A stretch of 64,000 nt of DNA from Bradyrhizobium barranii subsp. apii (GCF_011516635.5 NZ_CP096255.1:682001-746000), one strand, 5' to 3'. Numbered from the stretch's first letter, positions 27,443 through 37,025 are shown. Notes: generated by a model from the sequence alone, not told the origin. Program-made: numbers and translations.

Positions 27443-28231
27443 ATGAAGAACCGGCCACCGCTTCCGAAACATTTGAGCCGCCATAGGTATCACACGCTGC
27501 TAATCCGGCTGCAGATCGAGCTCGTGAAGCTGCAGCGCTGCGTGATTGAGCGGGGCCAGCGTATCCTTGTCATCGTCGAGGGTCGCGACGCCGCCGGCAA
27601 GGACGGCACGATCAAATCGATTGTCGAACATCTAAGCCCGCGTGATACCCGCGTCGTGGCGCTGGGGCCGCCAAACAATCGGGAACAGTGTTCATGGTAC
27701 TTCCAGCGTCACGTTTCGCACTTGCCCGCGGCAGGAGAGATCGTGCTGTTCAATCGCAGTTGGTACAACCGGGCCGGAGTTGAGCGTGTTATGGGCTTTT
27801 GCAACAAGGAGGAAACTGAGGAATTCCTCGAGACCGTGCCGGCTTTCGAGGCAATGATTGAGCGTTCGGGTATCACCCTGCTCAAGTACTACCTTGATAT
27901 TTCGAAACAGGAACAGAAGCTGCGGCTCGCCGACCGCCAAAGGGATCCCCTGAAGCAATGGAAGCTGAGCCTCATCGATGCCAAGGCGCAGAAGTGTTGG
28001 ACAGCCTATTCCGAAGCACGGGACAGGATGCTGGAGCGGACGCATACCGTCACCTCGCCATGGACCGTGGTCCGCGCCGGTGACAAGGAACATGCGCGAC
28101 TTAATATTATTCGCGATATGCTGTGGCGGCTGAACTATCCGGGAAAGCACCGTCGCCTCCACAGACCCGACCCGGTGGTCGTTTTTCCTTACGATAAAGC
28201 CTGTTATGAACGCGGCCTGATCGAGGCTTAG
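27443..28231 (+). CDS. ppk2: Polyphosphate kinase 2 family protein
   Basis: This 262-residue kinase uses polyphosphate to phosphorylate nucleotides. It has the Walker A loop VEGRDAAGKDGTIKSI, the lid-like PPNNREQCSWYFQRHV segment and the Walker B-like FNRSWYNRAGVERVMGFC. Its single-domain length and this sequence fit class I PPK2 enzymes (NDP to NTP). An AGGAGGGAA ribosome site precedes the ATG at 27443. Polyphosphate-driven ATP regeneration fits the low-energy, stress-related content of this island, although I found no FixK box in front of this gene. Confidence 0.9.
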   Translation: MKNRPPLPKHLSRHRYHTLLIRLQIELVKLQRCVIERGQRILVIVEGRDAAGKDGTIKSIVEHLSPRDTRVVALGPPNNREQCSWYFQRHVSHLPAAGEIVLFNRSWYNRAGVERVMGFCNKEETEEFLETVPAFEAMIERSGITLLKYYLDISKQEQKLRLADRQRDPLKQWKLSLIDAKAQKCWTAYSEARDRMLERTHTVTSPWTVVRAGDKEHARLNIIRDMLWRLNYPGKHRRLHRPDPVVVFPYDKACYERGLIEA

Positions 28232-28621
28232 ACGGACTGCTGCCATCAGGAAATAGCAGGTGTTAGCAGTTGGGCGCGGCTCCGACTGGCTTCGGCTGTT
28301 CAGGGCGTTAGTTTGTAAGTTCAGCTCAGGAAATATGCCGCACCTTAGATCATTCGTAGTTGAGATCACCGCGTCGCGCCGGCAACTGCCGCATAGATCA
28401 CTTTTCGCGATGATAGCGATGCCATTCGGCGAGTGGCCATGAATCATCCTCTTGTGAAGTCACGTCGTTCGACGAACAGTCGAAGGAGCGCTCCCTCGAT
28501 TCGCCGCCCCCACGAACAGCATTCTCGCCTCAAGCCGGAGAACAATTAACGACTATTGCCCGACGATACACGGCGTCGCCGCGCTGGCATCGGCGACATG
28601 AATTCTAGTGGCGATCAAACC
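28232..28621. other. Intergenic stretch between convergent ppk2 and cbpM
   Basis: About 390 bases between two gene ends. No conserved frame, strong hairpin or repeat was found. Confidence 0.4.
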
Positions 28622-28903
28622 CTATCCCGGCGTGGTTCTGATCGCTTGACGCAACTCCGTGAGCGTCCTGCGCACGCCGTAGAGCTGGTCGACAAGATTC
28701 AGTATCACTCCCACTCCCTCGGAGTTCACGCCGAAATCCACCAGGAGTTCCCGGATCAGCCGTGCCCTGGCGATATCGATGTCAGAGAAGCTGGGCTCTG
28801 CGGACGAACCGCTGGGTATCAGCCACTCCTGCTCAATCCAGACACCCAGAGTGTCATGCTCGATGCCGGAGAGTGATAGAAATTCCTCCCTGCTCATTGT
28901 CAC
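28622..28903 (-). CDS. cbpM: Chaperone modulator CbpM-like
   Basis: The 93-residue MerR-like helical protein would inhibit the co-chaperone CbpA. It carries [20 protein letters not shown], typical of CbpM, and ends with [10 protein letters not shown]. The GTG at 28901-28903 is preferred because GAGGAGG lies seven bases upstream and the codon overlaps the cbpA stop (GTGA). An ATG two codons further on is the alternative. The pairing with cbpA supports the call. Confidence 0.85.
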   Translation of the reverse strand: MTMSREEFLSLSGIEHDTLGVWIEQEWLIPSGSSAEPSFSDIDIARARLIRELLVDFGVNSEGVGVILNLVDQLYGVRRTLTELRQAIRTTPG

Positions 28904-29817
28904 GGCGCCACCTCCTCGCGGGGATTGTAGGTCTTGCCACCCTCCCAGTTGGCGACGAATGCTTCGAGTTCGGGATCCGGCTCTTTGGGAAGCACGACCT
29001 TTAGCTTGACCAGCTGATCGCCATGACCACCGGCTTGTCTGGGAGCCCCCTTGCCCCTCAGGCGCAGCGTGCTGCCGGTGTTCGACCCTTTCGGTACCGT
29101 CATTGTTACCGCACCTGTTGGAGTGGGAACCTTGATCCGGGCACCAAGGACGGTTTCCGTGAGGGTAACGGGCAATTCCAAATAGATGTCGTCACCCTCG
29201 CGCGTGAAGGAACGGTCGGGCCTGATTTCGACTTCAATGAGAATATCCCCAGGCGCACCCTTGCCCGATCCGGGCTCACCCTTGCCGCGCAATCTCAGAA
29301 CCTGCCCATCCGTCATGCCGGGTGGAATGGCCACGTCAATTGTGCTACTGTCGGGCAATGTCAGCCGCCTATTCGCACCGGCAATTGACTCAACGAATTC
29401 AATAGGCAGCCTGAACTTGAGATCATGCCCGCGCCGATTCGCCTGGGCCTGAGCGCTGCGTCTCAACAGTTCGGCGAAGGCGTCTTCCGACTCCATGAAA
29501 TCTGCAAAACCGGAATTGTCCGTATAAGGATGATCCTGTTCCGAGGACGCGTAATCCCAATAATAGTTCTGCCGAGACCGCTCGGCTCCCGCGGCGTCAA
29601 TCTCTCCGCTATCAAACCTCTTGCGCTTCTCTGCGTCGCCGACGAGATCATAGGCCCCGGCTACCTCCTTGAATCTCTCTTCGGCCTCGGGATTTCCGGG
29701 ATTCAGGTCGGGATGCAACTTCTTTGCAAGCTTGCGATAAGCTTTTTGAATATCATCCGCGGAAGCCGTCGGAGCGACGCCCAGTATTTTATACGGGTCA
29801 TTCAACGCAGTCGGCAC
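28900..29817 (-). CDS. cbpA: DnaJ-class co-chaperone CbpA-like
   Basis: The 305-residue type II Hsp40 has an N-terminal J domain with the HPD motif ([20 protein letters not shown]), no zinc-finger region, and two C-terminal beta-sandwich substrate domains ([36 protein letters not shown]). It stimulates DnaK ATPase activity on unfolded clients. It lies 20 bases downstream of the beta-CASP hydrolase and overlaps cbpM. The three genes probably form one transcript. Confidence 0.92.
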   Translation of the reverse strand: MPTALNDPYKILGVAPTASADDIQKAYRKLAKKLHPDLNPGNPEAEERFKEVAGAYDLVGDAEKRKRFDSGEIDAAGAERSRQNYYWDYASSEQDHPYTDNSGFADFMESEDAFAELLRRSAQAQANRRGHDLKFRLPIEFVESIAGANRRLTLPDSSTIDVAIPPGMTDGQVLRLRGKGEPGSGKGAPGDILIEVEIRPDRSFTREGDDIYLELPVTLTETVLGARIKVPTPTGAVTMTVPKGSNTGSTLRLRGKGAPRQAGGHGDQLVKLKVVLPKEPDPELEAFVANWEGGKTYNPREEVAP

Positions 29818-29837
29818 GGCTTAAATCCCCCGGGACC

Positions 29838-31226
29838 TCACAACTCAAAAGCTTGATTCGGCAGCGGCATTTCGACATGGGTATCGCCAAGATGGGCAGC
29901 AAACTGATTCATGGTGCTCTCTTCGCCGTGAACAAGGAACGTTCGCTTTGCGCCGGTCTGCTTTTGCCAGGCCAGCAACTCGGATTCGTCGGCATGCGCT
30001 GAAAAACCGTTGATGGTGTAGATGCGGGCCTTAACCGGGATATCTTCGCCAAAGATCGTCACTTGCTTGGCGCCGTCGATAATACGGCGAGCGAGAGTTC
30101 CAGCGGCTGCGTAACCGACGAACACGATGCTCGACTCCTCGCGACCCAGATTGTGCTGCAGGTGGTGGCGCACGCGGCCGCCGGTGCACATACCGGCGCC
30201 GGCCATGATAATGGCCCCGCCATGAACGTTGTTTATCGCAATGGATTCGGCGGACTCCCGTGTGAAGTGCAATCCTGGCAGATCAAGTGGGTCTCCTCCG
30301 CCTTCGAAGAGGTTGGCCGTCGCCGGCTCAAAGCATTCCGGATGGCGCCGGAAGATCTCGGTGGCCGAAATAGCCATCGGTGAATCCAGATACACCTGCG
30401 TCGATTTCGAGAGTCGACCCTGAGCGATGCCCTGACCAAGGAAATAGATCAGTTCCTGCGCACGCTCCAAAGCGAAAGTGGGGATGACCACATTTCCCCC
30501 GCGCTTGAAGGTCTCGGCAATTGCTGAGAAAAACTCATCGACCGAGGGGCCCAAGGGCTTGTGCAGGCGATCACCGTACGTGGTTTCCATTACAACGTTC
30601 TCGGCGCGTGGCGGCGTCGCAGGGCTCCGCAGCAGGAGGCGACCGGCATTGCCCAGGTCCCCCGAAAAAAGCACGCTGGTCGAATGGGCCTGCTCCTCCA
30701 GTTCCAGAAAAATGCTCGCCGAACCCAGGATATGCCCGGCGTCGACGAACGTCGCGTGCACGCCCGCAGCGACCTCGAGGACCCGGGAATAGGCAGCGGT
30801 CCGGCCGAAATAGTCGAGACAGTTCAGCGCATCGAGGGTCGAATAGAGCGCCTCTTTCGTGTCACGGCTTGTTCCGCCGTGACCGGTCCTGCCGGCACGG
30901 CGTCGCACCTCCTCCTCCATGAGGTGGGCCGCATCGAGAAGGACAAGCCGCGCCAATTCACGCGAGGCTGACGTTGTGATGATTTCTCCTCGAAACCCTC
31001 TCTTCGCCAATAAAGGGAGGCGCCCGCAATGATCCAAATGCGCATGGGTTAGTAATACGTAATCGACACTGGCGGCATCAAAGCCGAAAGGCTCGGCGTT
31101 CTCCTCGTCCAACTCTCGACTACCCTGATATAGCCCGCAATCGATCAATATTCGTTTTCCAGCGCATTCGACCAAATGACAGGAGCCGGTGACACCGCGG
31201 TCCGCCCCATGAAATGACAATTTCAA
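29838..31226 (-). CDS. Beta-CASP metallo-beta-lactamase fold ribonuclease-like protein
   Basis: I start it at the TTG at 31224-31226, where GGGAGG lies five bases upstream and homologues begin LSFHGADRGVTGSCHLVE. The 462-residue protein has the zinc motif LLTHAHLDHCGRLPLLAKRG, the third MBL motif VDAGHILGSASIF, FSGDLGN, the beta-CASP segment (NVVIPTFALERAQELIYFLG) and the C-terminal FSAHADESELLAW. Members process RNA (CPSF-73/RNase J-like) or act on nucleic acids. In bacteria this subfamily often sits with stress genes, as here. Confidence 0.9.
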   Translation of the reverse strand: MKLSFHGADRGVTGSCHLVECAGKRILIDCGLYQGSRELDEENAEPFGFDAASVDYVLLTHAHLDHCGRLPLLAKRGFRGEIITTSASRELARLVLLDAAHLMEEEVRRRAGRTGHGGTSRDTKEALYSTLDALNCLDYFGRTAAYSRVLEVAAGVHATFVDAGHILGSASIFLELEEQAHSTSVLFSGDLGNAGRLLLRSPATPPRAENVVMETTYGDRLHKPLGPSVDEFFSAIAETFKRGGNVVIPTFALERAQELIYFLGQGIAQGRLSKSTQVYLDSPMAISATEIFRRHPECFEPATANLFEGGGDPLDLPGLHFTRESAESIAINNVHGGAIIMAGAGMCTGGRVRHHLQHNLGREESSIVFVGYAAAGTLARRIIDGAKQVTIFGEDIPVKARIYTINGFSAHADESELLAWQKQTGAKRTFLVHGEESTMNQFAAHLGDTHVEMPLPNQAFEL

Positions 31227-31298
31227 GTCACCCTCCCTTGTGCGACTAATCTTCAAAACCAGTGCCACCGTTGCCGCAGCGTCGAACGTACCGGTCCG

Positions 31299-32249
31299 TC
31301 ATATCGCTGCGTGCAACGGCTCGCCGCTCGCATCATGCCAGCACAGGATTCCGTCCCAGATCTCCTGCGCCGTCTCTGCAAACCAGAACAATTCTCGATC
31401 CTCAGAATCGATGACGCCTTCCTCGACAAGGAAATCGATGTCGACGGCGCGACGCCAATAGGCCTCACCCACTAGCACGACGGGAATTGGCCTGATTTTT
31501 CGCGTCTGAATGAGAGTTAGCACCTCGAATAACTCGTCCAAGGTGCCGTAGCCACCCGGGAAGGCGACCAGCGCCTTGGCACGCAGGAGAAAATGCAGCT
31601 TGCGCAACGCAAAATAATGAAAACTGAAGCAGAGCTCGGGGGTGACGTACGGATTCGGGTATTGCTCGTGAGGGAGACTGATGTTCAGACCGACCGATTT
31701 GGCACCGACGTCGAATGCTCCCCGGTTGGCAGCCTCCATCATTCCTGGTCCTCCACCGGTCATGATGGCCGTATGGTGTTTGCGAGCGCCACGATTTGCG
31801 CTGCTCACGAGGCGCCCGAATTCGCGAGCCACTTCGTAATAGTGGCTCTTGGCATGGATTCGCTCGGCGATGCCGAGCTGACGTACCAGGTCCTTGTTAC
31901 TTGCGTCGGCAGCGAGTGCTGCGCGCAACACATCCACCTTGCGGAGCGCCGCAGCCGGCTCGCAAATGCGAGTACTTCCGAACACCACGATGGTTTGATG
32001 AATTTCGTGCTCTTCAAGCAGCAGCTCGGGCTTGAGATAGTCGATCTGAAGGCGCACGCCACGCAGGCCATCTCGCGCAAGAAACTCAATGTCGATATCA
32101 GCGCGACGGTAGCTAGGGCTATTCAGGATGGTCTGCACACGCTGCAAGGCCTCAGGATCTTCCTGAGTCGCCTTTGGCTGTTGCCACGGCAGTGCTTCAC
32201 GCCGTTTCCGTGGATGAGCTGGCGTCGGAATCGCATGATACTGTTTCAT
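31299..32249 (-). CDS. LOG/TIGR00730-family Rossmann-fold protein
   Basis: The 316-residue protein has the LOG signature: MTGGGPGMMEAANRGAFDVG (nucleotide-binding turn) and PGGYGTLDELFEVLTLIQ. Enzymes of this family hydrolyse nucleotide 5'-monophosphates, including cytokinin precursors. It is longer than the ~190-residue plant-like members because of an N-terminal extension. A FixK-like box lies 100 bases upstream of the start. Confidence 0.88.
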   Translation of the reverse strand: MKQYHAIPTPAHPRKRREALPWQQPKATQEDPEALQRVQTILNSPSYRRADIDIEFLARDGLRGVRLQIDYLKPELLLEEHEIHQTIVVFGSTRICEPAAALRKVDVLRAALAADASNKDLVRQLGIAERIHAKSHYYEVAREFGRLVSSANRGARKHHTAIMTGGGPGMMEAANRGAFDVGAKSVGLNISLPHEQYPNPYVTPELCFSFHYFALRKLHFLLRAKALVAFPGGYGTLDELFEVLTLIQTRKIRPIPVVLVGEAYWRRAVDIDFLVEEGVIDSEDRELFWFAETAQEIWDGILCWHDASGEPLHAAI

Positions 32250-32348
32250 CGATCCTCAGGATTCCACAATTGGCTGACGCCTTCCCGGTATGGCCAGCTA
32301 CCGAGATTCGGGTGTAGTGAGACTTGAGGCCAAATTTTCATGAAGGTG

Positions 32349-32362
32349 TTGATTCGGATCAA
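32349..32362. promoter_or_regulatory. FixK/FNR-type box between LOG gene and 32519
   Basis: TTGATTCGGATCAA is a perfect inverted pair 100 bases upstream of the minus-strand LOG gene and 157 bases upstream of the plus-strand gene at 32519. It could serve either. Confidence 0.65.
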
Positions 32363-32518
32363 AGCCCTGATCCTGGCCACCAACGGAAATCGTGCTGCTT
32401 GATGGTAATCAAATAGCTCATCAATCTGCGTGTTATTTGTTCGCATGCCACGAAACATCGGCAATCTCGGTGCACTTGCGCAAATGAGAGCCGGACCAGC
32501 CGTCAAAGAGATGATGCC

Positions 32519-32749
32519 ATGGCAAAGCGAATAGCTCCCAAAGTAAGAGCGAAAAGGGGTGCGCCAACGAGCAAGCAAAAAGGGGTTCGAGAGATTAGTG
32601 GAATGCTCGATTCAATTCGGCTGGATTGGAACGATCTGTCCAAGAAACCTGTCGCCGATCAACACACCAAGGGCATCAAGAAGCTGCTACGTTGGTGTGA
32701 GGAAGAATTGAAGGCGTTGAGGAAATATTACAATGAGACCGACGCGTGA
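32519..32749 (+). CDS. Small basic hypothetical protein
   Basis: The 76-residue protein has a lysine/arginine-rich N-tail (MAKRIAPKVRAKRGAPTSKQ) followed by two helices (EISGMLDSIRLDWNDLSKK; IKKLLRWCEEELKALRKYY). It might bind nucleic acid or membrane surfaces. It precedes a small membrane-protein gene by about 77 bases on the same strand. Confidence 0.65.
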   Translation: MAKRIAPKVRAKRGAPTSKQKGVREISGMLDSIRLDWNDLSKKPVADQHTKGIKKLLRWCEEELKALRKYYNETDA

Positions 32750-32826
32750 GCGCCGGATGACCGGCGGCGGCGCTTCTCAAACCTGCTGCTGAAAATTACC
32801 CAGCGAACGAAGAGCCGGCAAGAAAT

Positions 32827-33216
32827 ATGACAACGCAAAAGCTCCGACTACCATTTAGCTTTAGCGATCTCGAACATCGACACGAGAAGCTGATTTCGCC
32901 GCGCGATTTTTTCTACCGTATCTTGCGGGCAATCGGTGTCTGGTGTGCGCTTACGTTGTTTGGGCTCATCATTGGCATGGCGGGCTATTGCTACTTCGAA
33001 CGCATGCCGCTCCCAGACGCCTATGTGAACGCAGCCATGATCCTCTCCGGCATGGGGCCACTCGGCGAACTCAAGACGACTGCCGGCAAGCTCTTCGCAG
33101 GCTCTTACGCAATCTTCTCGGGGCTCATTATCGTGATCGCCACGTCGTTTGTACTCGCTCCCATTTTTCATCGTGTACTGCATCACTTTCATGTCGAGGC
33201 AGGAGAAAGAGAGTAG
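32827..33216 (+). CDS. Small membrane protein, two-helix, ion-channel-like
   Basis: The 129-residue protein has one helix at about residues 34-56 (GVWCALTLFGLIIGMAGYCY), a re-entrant-like segment (NAAMILSGMGPLGELKTTAG) and a second helix (LFAGSYAIFSGLIIVIATSF). The outline resembles bacterial two-helix potassium-channel subunits, but no TVGYG filter is present, so a channel role is only suggestive. It is often annotated as a hypothetical membrane protein in Bradyrhizobium. Confidence 0.7.
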   Translation: MTTQKLRLPFSFSDLEHRHEKLISPRDFFYRILRAIGVWCALTLFGLIIGMAGYCYFERMPLPDAYVNAAMILSGMGPLGELKTTAGKLFAGSYAIFSGLIIVIATSFVLAPIFHRVLHHFHVEAGERE

Positions 33217-33356
33217 TTGCGCTCTCGTGTGCAAGCCATGCACCCATGCGCCAACGTTCATAGTCGTTGTCGCCGGCCCGCACCTAGCCAGCGTTTAGGC
33301 GAGCCGGCCCGGATATGGCGTCTACGCCGCGACGACAAGACAATGGAACGTCATCT

Positions 33357-34073
33357 CTAACGGATAGTGGGCAACATCGCGGACTGATCCAACAGCGTTT
33401 TGAAACACTCGCACGACCGCTTCTCAAGACCCTTGCGATCCAATATCGTGATCATGCCTCTGGCATATGAAATGAGGCCCTGGGCCTGAATCTTGCCGGC
33501 AATTTCGGTCACTGAGGTGCGTCGCACGCCCAGCATTTCAGCCAGGAACTCCTGCGTCAGTCCGATCTTGTCGCCACCTGCTCGGTCAGCAGACTGTAAC
33601 AGCCATCGACAAAACCGCGCCTCTATGGGGTGTAGCGCATTGCAGGCCGCCGTTACGCGTGCCTGCGATAGCAACACCTCATTGTAGTTGACACAAAGAT
33701 CCCGAATGACGTCGCTTCTTTGCACGACTTTTCTAAACCTAGCGGCGCCTATCTTGGTTGCGCTCATCGGAAGCTGAACGACGACACGTACCATCGAAGT
33801 ATACAACCCCAATCCAGCCATTGCGCCTACAACGCCTTCGCGCCCCACGGTGGCGGTTTCAATAGCCTTCCCGTCTCGCATCACCGCAAGCAGCGAGAGC
33901 ATCCCGTCATGCGGGAAAAACACCTCCGTAATTTCGTCTCCAGGTTCTGAAAGCGTGGTGCCCTGTGGCAAATTCACAGCTTCCAAGTGCGGTACGAGAA
34001 GCTCAAAATGGGCACGCGGCAGCGCCGCCAGCAGCTTGTTGTCCAACGAACGACTCTGATTTGAAACTTTCAC
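33357..34073 (-). CDS. Crp/Fnr-family transcriptional regulator A
   Basis: The 238-residue protein has a cNMP-like N-terminal barrel (LPQGTTLSEPGDEITEVFFP; ATVGREGVVGAMAGLG) and a C-terminal winged helix (LTQEFLAEMLGVRRTSVTEI). There is no FNR-type cysteine cluster, so it does not sense oxygen through Fe-S. The recognition helix lacks the E-x-x-S-R contact set that binds TTGA half-sites, so it is unlikely to be the regulator of the FixK boxes around it. It is divergent from the BA14K gene. Confidence 0.88.
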   Translation of the reverse strand: MKVSNQSRSLDNKLLAALPRAHFELLVPHLEAVNLPQGTTLSEPGDEITEVFFPHDGMLSLLAVMRDGKAIETATVGREGVVGAMAGLGLYTSMVRVVVQLPMSATKIGAARFRKVVQRSDVIRDLCVNYNEVLLSQARVTAACNALHPIEARFCRWLLQSADRAGGDKIGLTQEFLAEMLGVRRTSVTEIAGKIQAQGLISYARGMITILDRKGLEKRSCECFKTLLDQSAMLPTIR

Positions 34074-34470
34074 TGCGGTTTCCTGCCCGGTCGGTCGGGC
34101 CGCTTTCCGCAGGGGTTAGTATGACGCTCCGAGTGGGCGTCCAACGGTACCCCCTATATAGGCTTGATCGGCATATCTTGTCGGACCGCGACCCGTCATA
34201 GGGGCAATGGAACCGGAACCTGTTCATTCTCAGCGCGAATTGGCCAGCACCTGCGTAGGGTTGCCAGGAATAGGCAAACTCGATCTTTAATTTCCAGACC
34301 GATAATTCGCTCAACTCGCCCGATTGCTTTCTGCACCGGGCCTTCACGTGGTGACACTGCTTCTGAAGCGGAGTGGCTTTTTGAAGTCCACTTTCAATCG
34401 GATGTCGGTCGACCATAGAGCGCCTGCGGGGTTGCGACGGCGCAAACGCCGCCGCTAATAGCGAGACCAA

Positions 34471-34486
34471 TGTCCGGTACCCGACA
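34471..34486. promoter_or_regulatory. 16-bp palindrome TGTCCGGTACCCGACA
   Basis: Near-perfect dyad placed five bases before a FixK-like box, upstream of the BA14K-like gene. The same motif class occurs at 47910 and 57890 and, shorter, at 44658. Confidence 0.6.
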
Positions 34487-34491
34487 CAAGC

Positions 34492-34505
34492 TTGACCTGG
34501 ATCAA
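34492..34505. promoter_or_regulatory. FixK/FNR-type box upstream of BA14K-like gene
   Basis: TTGACCTGGATCAA, 98 bases upstream of the ATG at 34603 and close to the FixK/FNR consensus. Confidence 0.7.
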
Positions 34506-34602
34506 AACCATTCCGCCGTCTTGAGCGCACATTTAAACATAAATTCAGTAACGAGTTCGCAGAAGACTTGCTGCGCTGACAAAAAGTACACGGGGCTTTG
34601 CA

Positions 34603-35013
34603 ATGAACAAACTGTCGAAAAATTTGATTGCCGCGCTATTGGTCGTCGCAACGCCGTGCCTCGCTGTACCCGCGAATGCGGTGCCGATCGCATCGCCGCT
34701 GATGCTGAAAGACGCCGTGGCGCCAGCAGCGGAGACCGTGCAATACCGCCGCGGCTGGCGTGGCCATGGATATGGTGGCGCCGCCGTTGGTCTCGGGATT
34801 GCCGGCGCACTCATCGGTGGGGCGATTATTGGGGCAACACAGCCCTACGGTTATTACGGCTACGGGCCCGGCTATTACGCTCCAGCCTACGTCGCTCCAG
34901 TTCCCTATGTTGGTGGTGACGCCGTTTCCTATTGCGCGCAACGCTTCAGGTCCTATGACCCGTATTCCGGCACGTATCTCGGTTACGACGGCTTGCGGCA
35001 TCCGTGCCCGTAA
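34603..35013 (+). CDS. BA14K-like secreted protein
   Basis: The 136-residue protein has a Sec signal (LIAALLVVATPCLAVPANA), a YRRGWRGHGYGGAAVGLGIA stretch containing a hydrophobic glycine-rich helix, tyrosine/proline repeats, and the conserved end YCAQRFRSYDPYSGTYLGYD followed by GLRHPCP. This tail is the hallmark of the BA14K family of alphaproteobacterial envelope proteins, with lectin-like activity reported in Brucella. A FixK-like box and a 16-bp palindrome lie upstream. Confidence 0.85.
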   Translation: MNKLSKNLIAALLVVATPCLAVPANAVPIASPLMLKDAVAPAAETVQYRRGWRGHGYGGAAVGLGIAGALIGGAIIGATQPYGYYGYGPGYYAPAYVAPVPYVGGDAVSYCAQRFRSYDPYSGTYLGYDGLRHPCP

Positions 35014-35416
35014 CTGATCGATCGCGTCGCTGCCGGCTGCCACGCCACCAAGGAACGCCTGTACGTCATTCCGCATACGTCGATCTAAGGACGACGTACT
35101 GACGGCGATGGTCGAGTGACGCGGCAAGCCACAGGAATCATCGTGTCCGACCATGGCACCGGACTTCTCATTACCCAACGCCGTCATTTGTTCAATATCG
35201 CACGGCCCGCTGCGTTTGGTCGTATGAACAAGCTCATCGGTCATGCTCGACTCATTAGGTCAACCTCGCTGAAGCGCCCACTTGCTTGCGAGCTTCGTCA
35301 TGATGGCCAGCCTTTCCGCATGGAAATAACCTAGCCATTTTGCGCTACATCAAGGCCGTCGGGACCGCGAGGAGCAGGTTGTTCTTTGATATTTCTCTAA
35401 CCCGTGGAGAGCAGAG
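35014..35416. other. Gap before hsp20 with a FixK-like box
   Basis: About 400 bases without a supported gene. The only element I recognise is the FixK-like box at 35340-35353. Confidence 0.45.
35340..35353. promoter_or_regulatory. FixK/FNR-type box upstream of hsp20
   Basis: TTGCGCTACATCAA matches TTG[AC]-N6-[TG]CAA and lies 64 bases upstream of the hsp20 start. Confidence 0.6.
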
Positions 35417-35923
35417 ATGAGCCTTCCGAGATTGTGGAACATCAGCCAGGAGCTTGAATTCGACCCTTTCAGGGCCCTGCGGCGTCAAATGGAAAACGCG
35501 CTTCAGGGTTCGCCGTCTCCCAGCATTGGGGCGGGCGCGCCGGCGATCAGTGTGGCGGAAACCAAGGATGCCTTCGAAGTGACAGCCGAACTTCCCGGCG
35601 TGGACGACAAGGATATCAAGGTCAACCTGGACGGCAACCAGTTGGTCATCTCCGGCGAGAAAAAGGAGGAGAGCACGAAAGATGAAAAGGACTGGCACGT
35701 CGAGGAGCGCAGCTACGGCTCATTCTATCGATCGATGTCTCTGCCTTTCGAGCCGGAAGCGGGAGCCGTCGAAGCTCATTTCGACAAGGGCGTGCTGCAT
35801 CTCGCTATCAAGAAGCCCGCCAGGGCGGTGAAGACCACCAAGACAATTGATATCAAGACAGGCGCTCCGCCGAGCGCGAACCCTGCGCCGAACAAGGCCG
35901 CTGCACCTGGCAAGGCCGCCTAG
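35417..35923 (+). CDS. Hsp20/alpha-crystallin small heat-shock protein
   Basis: The 168-residue ATP-independent holdase has a central alpha-crystallin domain at about residues 45-140 (VAETKDAFEVTAELPGVDDK; LVISGEKKEE; SFYRSMSLP; EAHFDKGVLHLAIKKP) with the typical A-x-[FL]-x-[KN]-G-V-L motif, and an alanine/proline-rich tail (APNKAAAPGKAA). It binds unfolding proteins in the cytoplasm. A strong hairpin terminator follows at 35947. Confidence 0.93.
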   Translation: MSLPRLWNISQELEFDPFRALRRQMENALQGSPSPSIGAGAPAISVAETKDAFEVTAELPGVDDKDIKVNLDGNQLVISGEKKEESTKDEKDWHVEERSYGSFYRSMSLPFEPEAGAVEAHFDKGVLHLAIKKPARAVKTTKTIDIKTGAPPSANPAPNKAAAPGKAA

Positions 35924-35946
35924 TCCTGCGCGGTCGCCGCAGAAGA

Positions 35947-35985
35947 CCGGAGATCCGAACCAGATAAGCTGGTTTGCGGTCTCCG
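35947..35985 (+). terminator. Hairpin terminator after hsp20
   Basis: CCGGAGATCCGAACCAG, a 5-base loop, then CTGGTTTGCGGTCTCCGG form a long GC-rich stem with minor mismatches, followed by ATCTTGTC. It lies 24 bases after the hsp20 stop. Confidence 0.65.
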
Positions 35986-36074
35986 GATCTTGTCATTCGC
36001 CTTATCCCGTGTGATCGAACGAGATCTCGCAACTTTATTGGCTCTTCGAGCCCCAGTCACGCTTCTGCGATACT

Positions 36075-36311
36075 ATGAGAGCTCCGATGAAGAAGCCAGT
36101 TCGCTCAATTGACGAGCCTGAGCAGAAAGTACCACGCGCCGACAGGCCGCCGTCGGAAGGATTTGTGGTGGTTGTCGACGGGCACTTCAAGTCGGAGTTT
36201 GAGGCGGCCGAAGCGGCTGAAGCATCGGGTCGTAAACTGAAATCGACTTATCCGATGCTCAAGATCGAAATTTGTGACGCCGTTACAAAGGTCCGGACCT
36301 TATTGGACTAA
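36075..36311 (+). CDS. Hypothetical protein
   Basis: This 78-residue protein (alternative start at 36087, MKKPVRSIDEP) has a charged N-tail and a small alpha/beta core: GFVVVVDGHFKSEFEAAEAA, then LKSTYPMLKIEICDAVTKVR. Similar short proteins are frequent beside stress genes in Bradyrhizobium. The function is unknown. Confidence 0.65.
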   Translation: MRAPMKKPVRSIDEPEQKVPRADRPPSEGFVVVVDGHFKSEFEAAEAAEASGRKLKSTYPMLKIEICDAVTKVRTLLD

Positions 36312-36444
36312 GAAGTTTAGATCAGGGTCAATTCCACTGTCTCAACCGCACGTTTCTTTTAGCGGGCGCCGGTCCGAAGCGCGTCAGCGCGTTGACGTGC
36401 ACAACTGCAGAAACGCTGCGCCTAGGACTCCAGGGAGACACCCC

Positions 36445-37025
36445 ATGTCACGTTTCACCCATTCTGCTGCCCTGTCTGTGCCGTCCGTCCGCTTGGTTGC
36501 GATCGCGGCGCTGGTGGGCTCCACGATGCTCGCCTGCCCGCCGACCGCGGCTCGCGCCGAGACCACCCCCGACGCGGCCATCCAGTTGGTGCAGGCCGAT
36601 ACGAGCCGGGCCGCCGCGGGAGCAACCGAGGCTAAGGGGGAGACCGTCGAGCAACGGATCAGGGCGCTTCAGAAGGCGCTGAAAATTACGTCCGACCAAG
36701 AATTGAAATGGGACGCCGTAGCGCAAGCGATGCGCGAAAATGCCATAAACATGGACACTCTAATTGCGGAAAGTCGGAGGATGCCTCCACAAGACATGAC
36801 CGCAGTAGACGATCTGAAAAGCTATCAGAAGTATGCACAGGCCCATGTTGACGGGCTTAAGAACTTGATTGCATCGTTCGCGACGCTTTACGACGGGCGA
36901 TGCCCGAGGATCAGAAAAGACTCGCCGACGACCTTTTCAGGACCTCCGAACGTGAACACTCCCCTGCGCCGGTAGTTTACGGTCCGTTCTTTCCGTTCTT
37001 TCCGTATTTTCCATTCGGCCGGTAG
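36445..37025 (+). pseudogene. Spy/CpxP-like periplasmic protein, frameshifted near its end
   Basis: The ATG at 36445 (with AGGGAG upstream) begins a signal sequence (RLVAIAALVGSTMLACPPTA, cleavage after ARAE). It is followed by a helical LTxxQ-type core (QRIRALQKALKITSDQELKW, DAVAQAMRENAINMDTLIAE). After FATLYD near 36893 the frame is lost by two extra bases. The next frame continues AMPEDQKRLADDLFRTSERE and ends YFPFGR before the TAG at 37023-37025, which is the expected family C-terminus. In the shown sequence the protein would end with an unrelated tail. It resembles the intact Spy-like gene at 45140. Confidence 0.7.

Larger units (their letters stand above)
34074..34602. promoter_or_regulatory. 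Divergent promoter region between Crp/Fnr A and BA14K-like gene
   Basis: About 530 bases without a gene. It contains the palindrome at 34471-34486 and the FixK-like box at 34492-34505 (listed separately). The remainder shows no conserved frame. Confidence 0.5.

Noticed and set aside
34163..34176. TTGATCGGCATATC upstream of Crp/Fnr A
   Set aside because: Only the left half-site fits TTGA-N6-TCAA; the right half is ATATC.
36313..36329. TTTAGATCAGGGTCAAT before the Spy-like gene, resembling a FixK box
   Set aside because: The half-sites TTAGA and TCAA are at the wrong spacing by one base and the first half lacks the TTGA core.
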